Shown piece after piece: positions 11,165-23,507 of a DNA stretch of 64,000 nt (its first letter is position 1; each line of letters begins with the position of its first letter). The stretch covers positions 5,839,538-5,903,537 of the forward strand of contig NW_006498549.1 of NCBI RefSeq assembly GCF_000471905.2, written 5' to 3'. This DNA is from Amborella trichopoda (Eukaryota; Streptophyta; Magnoliopsida; Amborellales; Amborellaceae). Position numbers and translations under genes: made by a program. A model generated the notes under the pieces. The model was not told where the DNA came from. It saw nothing but the letters and a program-made list of their open reading frames with translations, and did no database searches.

Positions 11165-12230
11165 TGGTTGGACCACGATCTCGTCGGGTCGTAAAACAGT
11201 GCGGGAACCCGAGTGGGTCGGTCCGACTGAGGTGCATGTGCAGGCAAGTACCAATTAATGAGATAGAATTATGGGGTGTGAGATGGGACCTACCTCACGA
11301 TGGTTTCATGATACGCTCAGGCGTTTGTGGACACCCTCTTAGATCATGATTGAAAGCCCCCTTAGCTTGAGGCTGGTTCAGCTTTAGTCTCTTGCTCGGA
11401 CTCTGCTCCTTATGAACACACACGCATAAGATGACCAGGCAAGTGGGTCAGAAGTCTTTGATTTGTCGTTAGACATGTATGTATGTAAAAGGTGGAGGTG
11501 ATGAGAGATTGTTTGTGAATTTGACAGCCTCTTAGCTCCATTTTGACAAACATCACCATAGAAATAAATAAATAAATGAAAATATTCCATAAGATGATTC
11601 ATGTGATCAAGAGAAAGGTATCAAGATATTAGAGGAGATAGAATAAGAGTCGAGGAAGTAGAGAGTCAAGGAAGAAGAGGGAAGAGCTTAGAAGAGATGG
11701 AAGAGAGAGCTGGAGAAAAAGAAATGAGAGAGAAAAGAGAGAAAGAGAGAAGAAGAGAGAAGGAGGAGCGTGAGAGGGAGAGAGCAGGAAGAAAGAGAGA
11801 GAAAGAGGGAAGAAGAGAGAGGGGGAAAGAGAGAACAAAAAGAGAGGTGGAAAAATGAGGAAGAGAAAGAGGAAAAGAGAGAAGAAGAGAGAGACAATGA
11901 GGAGAAGAGAGGGGAAGAGAGAAGAGGAGAGAAGGGGAAAGAGAGAGGGAGTGAGAGAGAAAATAGAGAATAGTGAGTGAGAGAGAGAGAAGAGAGAAAG
12001 TGAGCGTGAGGAGTAAGAGAATGAGAAAATGAGAGAGTAAGAGAGAGGGAGACACTAAGAGAGAGAGGGAGTGAGGAATAAAGAGAGAGGAAGAGCTAGA
12101 GAGAGGGAGAGGAGAGAGGGGGAGAGAAGAAAGAAGAAAAAGGGAGGGCCAGTGGCTAAAGAGAGAGAGAGAAGGAGAGAGAGGAGGGAGGAAGCCGTTG
12201 GGCTGGTTGAGTGAGAGAGAGGGAGAGAAG
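11165..12230 (-). repeat. Inverted LTR fragment of the Tat family with polypurine strand
   Basis: Read on the minus strand, 11,640-11,165 reproduces the LTR 3' end: the AAGAGGCTGTCAAATT block, CTTCTGACCCACTTGCCTGG, GTGTGTGTT, GATCTAAGAGGGT, GAGGTAGGTCCCATCTCACA and the end GGTCCAACCA. Upstream on the minus strand (11,640-12,230) is the CT-rich array, seen as GA-rich text on the + strand, including one GC-rich module (GAAGCCGTTGGGCTGG) at about 12,191. The fragment lacks the LTR 5' half. Confidence 0.75.
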
Positions 12231-12369
12231 GATGCATGGAAGGATGCTCAACCGGGGTCTGGATCGGGTACGTCTCACAGTTCAGTTCCCAAAGCATCCT
12301 CCAGGGTGCCTTGGATAGGTCAGACACCTTTCTGGTCAAAAGTCCAATTTGCAGAGGTGGTGTTGCCAA

Positions 12370-14313
12370 CTTTTCATTAAGCCCAGTGTCACCTCTCTTC
12401 CTTCTCTCTTTTCTCTCTGCTTTACCTTCCCCCTCTCTCCCCCCTCTTATTTCTTCTTCCTCTCTCCCTTTCATCTCTCCCTTCTCTTCTCTCCTTCTCT
12501 CTCTCTCTTCCTCTCTAATCGCCACTAGCCCACTGTCTTTTCTCACTCTCTCTCTCACTCAACCAAGTCGGCTTCCCTCTCTTCTTCTCTCTTCTCTCCA
12601 CCCTCACGATCGAGCCGATGGTTAAACCACCGACGCCCCTCTCTTTTTCTCTATTCTTTGCTTCCTATCAATCGAGCCGACGGCTAATCCGTTGGCTCCC
12701 TCTCTTTTTTCTCTCTCTCCTCTTCGTATCTCCTTCTTACTCAACCGAACCGATGGTTCTCTTCCTTCTCTTTCTCCTTCTTTCTCTTTCTTTTTCCCCT
12801 CTCCCTCTTTCTCTTCCTTTCTCTCTCTTCTCTCTTTTTCCCTTCTCTATCTCTCTTCTCCTTCCCTTCCTCTCTCCTTCTCTCTCCTCTCTATTTTCTC
12901 TTTCTTTCTTCCTCTCCTCTCTCTCTTCCTCTCTTCTCTCCCTCTTTCTCTTTCTCTCTCTCTTCTCTCTCTCTCTCTCGTCTCCTTCTTCTTCTTCTCT
13001 CTTTCTCTCTCTCTTTCTCTCATGTCCGACTGGGCCGGCGGCAAGGCGTCAGCCCGACCTTTCTTTCTCTTCTTCATCTTTCCTCTTTATCTCTCTCTTT
13101 CTAACCGGACCGTCAGCTAAGCCGCTGACCCACCCACTCTTTTTATTTTCTTCTTTTTCTTTGCTCTTTCTCTTTCTTTCTCTCACGCACAACTGGACCG
13201 AGGGCTGAGATATCCCTTCTTTATCTTTTCTTCTTCTTCTTCTCTTTCTCTCTGTCTCTCTCTCTCTCACTCACAACCAACTGAATCGGTGGCTAAGCCG
13301 TCAATCTGCCTCCTCTCTCTATCTTTCTCTCTCTTCCTTCTCCCTCCCCTCTCCTTTTCCTCTCTTCCTACTCTCTTCTCCCTCCTCCTCTCTCTTCCTC
13401 TTTCTTTCTCTTTCTTGTCTCTTCTATCTCTTCCTCTTTCTTTCTCTCTCTTTTCCTCTGTCTCATTCTTCTCTTTTTCCTCTCTTCCCCTTTTTTCTCT
13501 CTTTTTTCTCTTCTTTCTATCTCTTTTCTCTCTCTCCCTCTCTCTCCTCTTCTTCCCTTCCAACTAAGCCGCTGACTCCCCTCTCTTTCTCTCTCTCCTC
13601 TTCTTCCCTTCCAACTAAGCCGCCGACTCCCCTCTCTTCTCTTTCTTTTTCTTTTCCTTCTCTTCCTCTCTCTCATCTCTCTTTATCCTTTCTTCTCTCT
13701 CCTCCTCGTCTCTCTTCTCTCTCCTAGGTTTCTCTTATTCTTTTTCCCTCTCCCTTCTTCTCCCCTTTCTGCTCTCTTTTTTCTCCTTTCAGTGTTCCCT
13801 CTCTCTCTTCTTCGTTCTCTTTCCTTAAAACTCCTTCTCACTCTTCTTTTCCCCTCTAACTCTCTACTTCTTCACCCCCCTCACATTATTTCTCCCACTA
13901 CCATCTCGCCTAAATCATGGGAGTATTCAGCCAGATGGCGCCAAGAGGTTGTCAAACTAACAAACAGTCTCATACACACATATACATCCCTCTAACGACA
14001 AGTATGGGTCTTCTGACCCACTGGCCTGATAACTTTATATGTGTGTGTGTTTGAGAATCGCAGAGTGTGGGCAATGAGGTTAGATTTGAACCAGTCTTGG
14101 TTGGAGGGGCTTCCTATCGTGATCTAATAGGGCACCCAAGAGAAATGCCTGAGAGTGTCATGGACCCATCATGAGGTACGTCTCACACCTTATCCTCTCT
14201 CAGTTGGTGCCTGCCCGCACTCGCACACCGTGGCCCAATAGAGCTATCTCGAGCTAGGACCCAAATCCCGGGTCACCCCACGGTCTCACGACTCGACGAA
14301 ATTGAGGCGAACC
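12370..14313 (+). repeat. LTR fragment of the Tat family with hairpin modules in CT-rich array
   Basis: CT-rich DNA at 12,400-13,900 carries GC-rich modules at about 12,608, 12,670, 13,028, 13,103, 13,190, 13,277, 13,562 and 13,611. An example is GTCAGC-TAAGCC-GCTGAC at about 13,114, a 6-bp inverted repeat. The segment 13,930-14,313 is the LTR 3' end, ending GGCGAACCA. No primer site follows, so this is a solo or truncated LTR. It stands head to head with the fragment ending at 11,165. Confidence 0.75.
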
Positions 14314-15449
14314 AAACATTGACAACATATAATTGTATTGCTCTTATGCATATTTTATCTTCCCAATTCTTGAGAGCACCTCATTGGCCTGAATTTTTGT
14401 ATGTTGTATGTGACATGGTGAATGACAATATATATGCTCTAACCCATTATCTGCAGCATCTATAGTGGGTTTGCCAAGGATATGGAAGCTAAGACCTTAA
14501 CGCATGCCAGGACCGGCTTTTTGATTCATTATTTTTATGCTTGTGGCATATATCCCGACTACCTAGGATCAAAGTGTCAATTTTCCTAAGAATACCTTCC
14601 CATATATATTAAAAATCATGTGTTGAAGTTCTTGTTTTCACACTAAAGAGCAGCCCTACAGTTTGTTTTGCAATAAATCTTTTTTCTTCAATCCTAAACC
14701 CTTCCCAATCGGTGGTGAGAGAGACCAGGTATTTGAGGATGAGTATTGCACTAAGTTGGATGATGGACCAATCACAGTGAAAGATAAAATGTATCTCTTG
14801 AGTATCTAAGGTGTAGTTCTTGAATTCCAAATTGGTACTGATAAATGGTTGGAGATATACAATCCCCACTACTTTGCTTGTCAACATGTTATGGACCACC
14901 ACTTTCTGATCTTAGTAGAGTTCACCAAGCAAAAGGACTAGCCAAATGATATTGTTAAGGCTGCCTGGGACTCATCAACATTCATAAATAATGCATGCAA
15001 ACTCAGTCCTAAATTATCAGTAGACATGCACAATATTTTATTTATCGGTACTACCATTTTTACAATGGTACCAACTTTAAGATCTCCATGGATCCTCTTA
15101 ACAAGTTTCCAAGAATCGCGCTCTGAGGGGAAAAAAGAAACACGTGTCATGCTTCACGAATAATTCCACAGTCCCTTCCCTTCTGCCAATTCTTGATATG
15201 CGCATCTCCAAGCAAGATGTCACCACCACTAGGCTCATGGGCTTTCATGTCGTTGTTTAGAATGACTAGCTTAGGGGATCCTTTTATGATCATCTGCATG
15301 AATTCTTGACCAATGAGTTAGGAGAGCAAGAGGAACATTCGGTCTCACCACTCTATGATACTAACTTAACATTTGATCATGAGTGTACCATCGATTGATC
15401 TCGCTCTTCCAAGGCTGTGAGCCATTAGTTCACGAGCCCACTTCTCAAT
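14314..15449. other. Decayed sequence, no gene identified
   Basis: Moderately AT-rich DNA. On the + strand short open stretches around 14,810-15,130 read EFQIGTDKWLEIYNPHYFA- and AAWDSSTFINNACKLSPKL-like text broken by stops. This suggests an old coding relic, but no family was recognised. It directly follows an LTR end without a PBS. Confidence 0.4.
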
Positions 15450-15818
15450 TTGAGCGGAACGGCAAGAGAAAGCCAACATTTCTTCCCTTTCTCCTCCTCT
15501 TTTACTAAAGAAGAAGTTCATCATCCCAACTCCAAAAGCTCGTATTTCAGAAGTTGATGTTCCAAGGAAGAGAAAAATACAACATCCTAACCTTGACACC
15601 ACTGAGGCTGAGCTAGAGACTCGTCCTTCTCCTTTCTTTCGCAAGAACAGTATATCCAAGAAGAAGAAAGTTGGAAGTTTTTATTTTAGATCTCCCTTTT
15701 TACCCTCATTAGAGCGTTCAACTGTGGCCCCAGAAACAAAGACAAACAGCCAAATTGAGGAAACTATATCGGTTGATGTCCCAAAAAGAATATGTAGAGA
15801 CATCGATAGAAGTTGACG
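15450..15818 (+). pseudogene. Coding relic with basic, nuclear-type stretch, unrecognised
   Basis: One + frame stays open for about 120 codons and ends at a TGA near 15,816. It contains SEVDVPRKRKIQHPNLDTTE, ETRPSPFFRKNSISKKKKVG and RSPFLPSLERSTVAPE. Two lysine/arginine clusters (PRKRK, SKKKK) could be nuclear localisation signals. There is no convincing start codon, and the surroundings have stops in every frame. It may be the tail of a transposase-associated or plant-mobile-domain type protein, but that is only a guess from its style and setting. Confidence 0.35.
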
Positions 15819-16778
15819 ACGTTGATGATGATACATGCATTAAAGCCTTAAGGAGTGTTCCTAACTCTCCCAAGCATGTTGTCATCCCATCCTCTTCTGC
15901 TGGTCCAATTTAGCTAGAGGATTCCTCTAATGATTTGCTACTGCAAATCAAGGGAAAAGCTCCTATTACATGTGGCATGACTTCTGACTTTGTTAAATCA
16001 TCTTAACACTTCAATTCTTTGTCTCAGATTTATTTATTATCTTATTGGATAGATGAATGATGGCGCAACACCTCTCTAGCTTCCAGGGGAGAATTCCTCT
16101 TTAATGTAGTGCAAGAGAGTATCTTGGAATCGCTAAGGATTCTTCTTGCATTAGGTTTTCTCAATCTAGTGTCACCACTTTGTGCCTATGCCTCTGTAAC
16201 AGTCTCCTCTGCCCCTAGTATGAAAATTTCCCTTTAGTTGAATCAGGTACAATGCAAATTGCCTCGTTAAGTCTTTCTCTTGGATAGCCAATGGCGTACT
16301 CATTTATTGTCTTAAGTGCCCTCGTGCTCATTAGGTACCATAGCATTAGTTCATTAAGTAAACATCCTGGAGTCTGCTGAGACAACATGGATGAGAATAT
16401 CTGGCAGCTAGAAGGAAGTGGCTAATGAAACTTGTCCCTTCGCTCTATCGCTTGCCATCCTGAAGAACCGACATTTTAGTGGGTCGACAACCTTTCAACA
16501 AGAATTTGTGCTTAACATTACAAATTTTCTTTATATGTACTTTTAAGAGCTAAATATTTTTCTTTCTTACTAAGTTGTCACTCTTACATATTCTTATATA
16601 GAGTTTGGCATTTCAGCACTTGTTCACTCTACAAGTACGATCTAGTCGGACAAGTTGTTGTTGGCCAACCACGAGCCAAGCGATGGAAACATCCCAGCCC
16701 TAAGCACAGTGTTTTCTATTGTCAAGTTATCAGGAGCTCGATCTCATTGATCCCAAAAAGCTAAAGACACCGATACCT
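15819..16778. other. Intergenic DNA, no feature seen
   Basis: Mixed-composition sequence up to the left inverted repeat. No open frame of note, no tandem repeat and no RNA gene was found. Confidence 0.5.
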
Positions 16779-17385
16779 ACAATCAGAAATGGCTCTCTCT
16801 CTACGACCACAAGACCACAAGAGGCCCTCTCTCTAACCACCACTGAAGGATCTTCTAGTGAGACCGCGTCTCTCTCTCTCATTTTTATTTTTTTTTCTCT
16901 TGTTACATGTGGGGAGCAGCAAGATGCAAGCCCATGCAAATCACTCTTCTATTTGACCATGCAAATAACCTACCAATAGATGAACGGACCTATGAAGAAT
17001 GAAGAACTTTCGGCACCTGCAAATAAAAAAAAGCTCGAACCCTCCCTCCATCTCAATCCCAATTAAAGCCGAAATCTTCTCTTCATCTCAATCCATCCCA
17101 ATTAAAGCCGAAATCTTCTCTCCATCTCAATCCATCAAGATTGCAACAAATGAATCTCCAATTCAAATCAGGTTTGGGATTTTTTGAATTGTATATTTTT
17201 TTAGCTTTTAAATTTAAAAAATATGGTTTTTTCAAAAGAAATCAATTTAATTCTCTAAAATTAGAATTAGGTCTATCTCTTTTAGGAATTTTCTTTTTTT
17301 TTTTTATAGCTTCTTGGGTATTTAGTTTCTTTTATTAAATAATTTCTCCAATTGCTATCTCTCTCTGTTATCCTTACAATTTCTC
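16779..17385 (+). repeat. Left terminal inverted repeat
   Basis: This arm is about 0.6 kb. It contains an extra internal duplication: AATTAAAGCCGAAATCTTCT occurs twice, at about 17,062 and 17,099. The right arm has the corresponding segment once. Confidence 0.75.
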
Positions 17386-20300
17386 TGCTGTTTTTTAATT
17401 TATTAAGTTTTTTATTTCTTGGATAAAATGCTTCTAACCAAAGCTTCAGTTTATCGCACCTAACCTCAATTTTATTTCAGAACAAGGTCCAAAGATTTAG
17501 ACTTTTCTCAGCTACTTAGCAAAGAAGACAATAAAAATTGCAAAGATATATACTTTCTCGCATTTCTTCGACTTAGAAAATCTCTTGGAAATCAGTCTAT
17601 AATCGGCACATTATTACTTGACTTTTTGTTCGATCATTGAATAATAATTTGTGGGTATTTAATTATTATTATTGAAGATATTTTTTCATATAAATGTAGC
17701 TCATGTCTCTATTATCTTTCTCCACATGGAAATGTGGGTCTAATTTGGCAAAATTTTCCTAATTTATGTTTTTCTTATAGTTAAAGAGCTTCATTAATTT
17801 TCTAACTATGATTTTTCTATCAATATATAGAACTGCAATTCTTGTTAAAATGATCGATTGATGATTTCAGTGACTTCTACCCGAACAATGAAATTGTAAG
17901 TGATTAATTGAACTGAGGATTGGTGTGGTTATGCTTTTGATATGAGTTTGCAAGAACTACACCTAAGCCCGATGTTGTATTACTCTCTTTAATAATTTGT
18001 ACATAATGGTGTTTCTGTAACTATTATTTTCTTGTTTCACTCTTTGTGTTATTTTTAGGTTATCCTTTTTTATCTTCTTTCTGTATTTTAATTATATTTG
18101 TCAGTATGTGCATATTTCTATCAACTGTATGTTTTGGCAGCGTCCTACTAACATCTTTATTTGTACAAGATCATAACTCAATATTTCTTTCGTCTGAGAA
18201 ATTTTGGCGCAGTGACATGGGCAAGTTATTTTGAATCATGTCCTTGTGATATAGCTTTCCTCTTAGTTCTTCTACAGTTGATGCCTTTGATTCTTTTGTA
18301 CACTTTCGATGAAGTTTATATCCTCATATGTGTCTTTCATCAACTGCTGACAAATGGTCTATTGTTCCACTTGATCTGTAGTAGACCATTATGTGTTATT
18401 TTCTTCCTTGTCAGAAGTTATGTTATGATGAATTTCACGCTAAATTAGTCTCCTCTGGAATATACAGGTGCCGATTGTTGCAAGCTTGTAGAACATTGTC
18501 AACTATGTTCAAGCAGTTAACAACAGCCGAATTGATTTTGAGAATTAGTTACCAAGAATTGGTGACTGAAGTAGTATTACTTTTAAGTACTTAAGCAAGA
18601 GTACATATTATGGGAAGCAAGCAATCCACAAGCCTGCAAAGGCACAAATCTGCGCAGTTTGGTTGCGCATCTTCCTCGTCATGGGGCTCTATGGAATTTC
18701 ATAAACAAATACGAATGGAAACTCAGAGGGATAGTCATAATCGACAAAAAGGAGTGGAGCCCCAAATTAGATATCCATATCAAATCTGATGGCTACACCA
18801 ACTACTCTCTAGACAATCTAATTTATAGCATGCAAATAATCACACCAGTTGTAAATGGTTTGAGAGTTCATTGGAGTTGAAGTTCATTGTAATCGGATTA
18901 TCCTGTACTTTACATTTTCAATACCATTTTTGTACTCTGTTTCCTAGACTTTGAGAAACTGATCAAGCGCCCATAGTTTTGATTACATCGGAAGCTACAA
19001 TTGAATCACTAACTCTCCATTAGTAAACTTGTGATTCTAACAACTTTGTGATTTCAACAAGTGTAGATTTATTTGATTATACACGGTTGCTACTCACTAA
19101 GTGTTGTTCTACTTACTAAGTGTTGGCTGGCACTGTTCTTATGTGCTTTCTTCCATGGATGAAAAAAGAAAAAAAAAAAACAATGGTTTGGATGGATGGC
19201 CTTTAAACAATTTGCAGAACATGTGGTGTGTGTATGTGTATAAGAGAGAGAGATTTAAAGTGCTCCATTTTTTATTGAATTCATTGATCCACTCAGTACC
19301 CAATTCAAAGTTCATTACAACAGAATTGGCATTTCTCACCCTCTTTATGTTGCATGCAATCATCAGGACCCCAACTGTTCAGATCCATACGTGCTCATTA
19401 TCAAAGCCACACTTGAAAATGATGTCAAGAAACCATTGAAACATAGAGAGAAACCGTTTAATGGAACCAACCAATGACAAAATACACCAAAAAAGAATCT
19501 GAATTTTCAACTGTTGGGGTGCTAAGAAGGATTGTATTACTATTTCAGAAAGTTACAATAGTTGGAGGCCCCTTGGAAAAGGCCAAATATACCAAAAATG
19601 GTGTTTGCAACATAATCGCATCCCAATATCACTATTCTAACACTACTACCACTACCATTCGTACAAAGCTTCTTTCCAACATCAGATTTTGATTGGTTTT
19701 GATCTAAACCAAAAAACCCAATAATAAATTGCAACAAAACGATCCAATTCCCAAGAGAGATTTCTCAGTTTTATCAAGCCTAGAACCTTTGTAGTTGCTT
19801 CTGCTAAAGAGTTGAATAAGCAGACCAACTTCTTGCTAAAGTCGTTCCCATTGGTTCAACTTCGTGCAACATTCATTTGGATTTTACATTTGAGAACATA
19901 AAATCATTGAAGCCACACTGCAGCTGAAATTATTTCCTCTACCAATATTTAAAGAGTATCATTGAGGGTATTGTTGCAATGACCTTGACTTCATGAAAAC
20001 TAAATTTCTTGAGAGTCTTCACCGAACAACCCAAGTAACGCAAAATCAGTTAATGAATTTGTTGGGGAGACAAGTTAACTGGCCACAGAAGAGCTTCTCT
20101 GAGATTGGCATAACTGGAAAGCACATGATTTCATACGGGGGCTGAACTGTACCATTGAGGACACAAAATCAAGAAAAAAATATACCCCCAAAATCATAGC
20201 TCATCAGAACTTGGGACCCTTTACTGTTTCAAGAAACCATTCAAGTATCAAATTCCATGTCGAGTAAACGTTTTAGTTTAAGTAAGCCAAACTCAACATA

Positions 20301-20894
20301 AAGCAAAAAAGAAGTAAGCAGAAACTAAGACAACCTTGTAATGAAATGAAAAATAAATAGATACACATGAGATTGTGATATCGTAGGTTCACTTAGCTGA
20401 TTTTTTGCCAAGTAATCAAGGTTTGCGATTTTGCAGATCAAGATCAGGACTGCAGTTTAATTCACCCACCAAAAAGGAAACAAACTCTGATTCCAGTGAC
20501 ACAATTTCACTATTTGAACCCAAATTGCCTATTGGGGGCAAGTTCACACCTCATACCTTCTCCCTGTGTAAACCTCATTTGGATGTATTTCAAATGAACT
20601 TGAATGGGTACCTCTCAATTTCATAACAAATAATTATTTTCCAAAACATATCACAAACTTGAAGCAGACATTTCTTAATAATGCAATTATCACTCTTATA
20701 AGTTAACTCAGAGAAACATCTCGTTGATTAGAAACGATAAAACAGAAAAAACTTCAAACCACCATAACTCCCACAAAACCCTCAGATACAAAAGAAGAGT
20801 AAGGAGAGAGAGAGAGAGAGAAAAAGTTTTATGCTTCGAGTGGAATAAAAGAAAGGTCTTATGCAAGTAGAATAAAATGGAGGGGCGGAGGAGG
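17386..20894. other. Interior of the inverted-repeat element, no transposase recognised
   Basis: AT-rich sequence with short open frames only. At 18,659-18,880 (+) 73 codons read HLPRHGALWNFINKYEWKLR and EWSPKLDIHIKSDGYTNYSL. This looks more protein-like than its surroundings and could be an exon or captured fragment, but no family was recognised. A possible splice acceptor (TTTATTTCAG) lies at about 17,471-17,480. Elsewhere nothing was seen beyond simple AT and GA tracts (20,800-20,820). Confidence 0.4.
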
Positions 20895-21407
20895 GGGAGA
20901 GAGAGAGAGCAATTGAAAAAATTATTTAATAAAAAAAACTAAAAACCCAAGAAGCTAAAAAGACAAACAAAAAGAAAAAAAAAAAAAAATTCCTAAAAGA
21001 GACCGACCTAATTTTAAACTTTTAGATAATTAAATTTATTTCCTTTGGAAAATCCATATTTTTTAAATGTAAAACCTAAAAAAATCTACACTTCAAAAAA
21101 TCCCAAACCTGATTTGAATTGGGGATTCATTTCCTGCTATCTTGATGGGGATTGAAATGAAGAGAAGATTTCGGTTTTAATTGAAATTAAGATGGAGGGA
21201 AGGTTCGAGCCATTTTTTATTTACACGTGCCGAAAGTTCTTCAATCCTCATAGGTCCATTGATCTATTTGTAAATCGCTCCTCTTGTTGCTCCCCACATG
21301 TAATAAGAGAAAAAAATAGAAATGAGAGAGAGAGGTGATCTCAGCTAGAAGATCCTTGGATGGTCAAAGAAAGCGCCTCTGGTGGTCGTAGAGAGACAAC
21401 GGATTGT
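20895..21407 (-). repeat. Right terminal inverted repeat
   Basis: Reverse complement of the left arm, about 0.5 kb. It ends about 100 bp before the host duplication that borders the viral insertion. Confidence 0.75.
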
Positions 21408-21505
21408 CCTTGTAGAGAGAAGGTGAGGGATTGATATCCAGTAAACTGGGAAAGAGGCAGAACCTGAGAATAGAGGAGATTTGGGGTTTTCAAGGTTTAC
21501 AATTT

Positions 21506-21548
21506 GAATTCAAAATTTAAAAAGACAATATTTAGATATTAATTCCAG
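21506..21548 (+). repeat. Left copy of 43-bp direct repeat flanking the viral insertion
   Basis: The sequence starts GAATTCAAAATTTAAAAAGA and ends GATATTAATTCCAG. The other copy is at 31,057-31,099, with three mismatches in 43 bp. The repeat is absent from both internal copies of the viral sequence at the matching places, so it is host DNA duplicated at insertion. Confidence 0.8.
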
Positions 21549-23306
21549 TTAGTGAGCGTTGGTCCAAGTTGAAAAGTTTTATTAGAAAGAAAAATAGCAG
21601 GTTTGAATAAACGGGTTTAAGTTTCTCTTTTTTTTTAAAAAAGTTGGATTTGTGTTGAAGTAGATGGCATATTATTTAGGTTTTCTTATATTCTTGTAGT
21701 TTGTTGACCTATACTTTGTAATAATAGATTAATGTAATTATTCTGTTCAATCAAATGATTAAGACTCTCTAAATTTGTGGGTCTTTGTAACATCCCCTCA
21801 TCTTTAGGGGTATAGGTTTGCTTATAAGGAACAACCAAAGATTTAGGTAAATCAACGGCTGCTTCAGGAGGATGGATACTTTCTTGATCTCCATTTAGAG
21901 TCCTGTAAGTTTATATATTTTTGTAAGGATGGAAATAGTTTCAGGATTCCTACTTTTAGGAGTATACAAGTTATCAGGAAATCATTTACCTTTTGAATTT
22001 ATATAATATTTCAACCAAGTAAAAAACCTTATATTAATTTTGTTTTTTATCATAGTCCCAATATATTCGTCATCAAGGAATTTTTTAAGGGGTTTGCTAT
22101 GTTTAAGAAATCATTCTCTTATTTCTTTATTTTCTACAGAGTAAAAATCTTGCCTTAAGAGTTTGTAGTTGATTTCGAATTTTCAACTTCAAGCACATTA
22201 CCCTTCAGGAATATGGGAACTGTATCCCATGTCAAAAAAAGTCGGTCCTTGGGAGCCATCAAAATCTTTATCATTCTGTGTTGAAGGGTTTTCTACCTTA
22301 AAAGTACGTTGGACAATTTGTTGGTTTTTAAGCTGATCAAGCCCTTTTATGACAACATCTTTATTATTTTTTCTTTGTTAAGTTTCTGTCTGTGGCATAG
22401 AAGAGAAAGAGATTCTAGGGGGCTCAGGCATCCTTGATGATTTAGAACTAAAGGACATTCTTCAAGGCTGCCTTGGGTTCCTGTTTTGATAAAGGAAAGT
22501 TTTAACGAGAGGCCTGAATTGAATTTCTACCTTTCCTACAGTGTACTGGGTTATTTGGCTGATTTCTTGATTTTGTACAGGCTTAGGAGGGACAGCACAG
22601 GATAAGGTCCATCTTTCAGGTAGAATTACCTGATCCCACAAAATAGTTCTGGGGATGATTAAATTAGCCTTTTCAACATTAGTCTGGAAAAGAATAGTCT
22701 GACTTAGAGTCAATCCTCCTCACATTTGGACAGATAGTAATCATAGCCTTATAACCCTATAGGTAACATCTATATTTCGTGATCCAGCACCCATATCAAA
22801 ACCATTGGTTAACAGGTTGAGAGTAAGGACTTTCAAAATATGGGGGTTGGTTAAGGAAACAGAAAATCCTGGGAAGCAATTAAAAAAAAACTGGTCCTTC
22901 ACAGCGACTAGATTCAACAACTCCTAATAAGGAGTCCATAAATTGTCTATGTCTACTATCTCTTAAACATAAGAGGATATCAGTTTGAAGCCCAACCCTA
23001 GTTAAGGGTCTAATACCAACTTGAACAAGACCAATGTGTAAATAATTATATTTTCTTTTTTAAAATTCTTCAATACGATCTTTGTTTAACAGATTTATGG
23101 TAGTCTCAGCATTTAAGACAGACTTGGTTTCTTCTTCAGTTTTAATTGCATAATCACTTCTGAACTCAAAAGTTCCCAAATTATATATTTCAGAAGTAGA
23201 GACCTTAGGAATATTCTAATTGTTTAAGTCCTTTTCTAACTGACCTACCAGATGAACTGGCCTCAGCATCAGATCTTTGATAAACGAGTCTGAAAAGTCC
23301 TGCCAT
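21549..23306 (-). pseudogene. Viral movement protein and start of capsid region, downstream copy (broken)
   Basis: The start ATG is at 23,306 on the minus strand, 201 nt after the primer site, as in the other copy. The N-terminal part runs through GRSV-like residues and is interrupted by a stop near 23,224. The part at 22,713-22,462 reads NLIIPRTILWDQV and LPERWTLSCAVPPKP. This resembles the conserved C-terminal core of 30K-type movement proteins of Caulimoviridae, which carry virions through plasmodesmata. It matches the other copy at 30,220-30,010. The copy is cut at the host junction at 21,549. Confidence 0.7.
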
Positions 23307-23494
23307 TGAGTCAATAATGTAATTACACATGCGAGTCAACCGAGTCAATGAATTAATAGTCTGTATACAACATTGTTCACAACTTTGGTGACTTATGGTG
23401 GCTTATTGCTATTATGACTGTGATGAACAGTATTTTATCAGGACTTGGACAGAGTTCTGATACAAAAGCTGTTTATCTAACATAGGAACAGATT

Positions 23495-23507
23495 AACTCT
23501 GATACCA
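23495..23507 (-). promoter_or_regulatory. Viral primer binding site (initiator tRNA-Met), downstream copy
   Basis: The minus strand reads TGGTATCAGAGTT, which differs at one position from the standard TGGTATCAGAGC of Caulimoviridae. It primes minus-strand DNA synthesis. It lies 201 nt before the movement-protein ATG. Confidence 0.8.

Larger units (their letters stand above)
16779..21407. mobile_element. 4.6-kb element with long terminal inverted repeats (DNA-transposon or foldback type)
   Basis: Sequence at about 16,779-17,385 returns as its reverse complement at about 20,895-21,407. The arms pair at ACAATC-CTCTCTACGACCA, AAGGATCTTCTAG, TTACATGTGGGGAGCA, GAACTTTCGGCAC, AGGTTTGGGATTTTTTGAA and AGCTTCTTGGGTTTTTAGT. 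The arms differ by small indels, so the insertion is old. The 3.5-kb interior is AT-rich with no recognised transposase. Long inverted repeats suit a Mutator-like or foldback element. Exact ends and a target duplication could not be fixed. Confidence 0.7.

Noticed and set aside
12618..13208. Long Ser/Leu/Phe-rich open frames in CT-rich DNA (also 12,692-13,120, 55,800-56,258, 56,500-56,886 and the GA-strand frames)
   Set aside because: They follow from TCT/CTC/TTC repeats, which contain no stop in several frames at once. Composition is extreme and overlapping frames are equally open.
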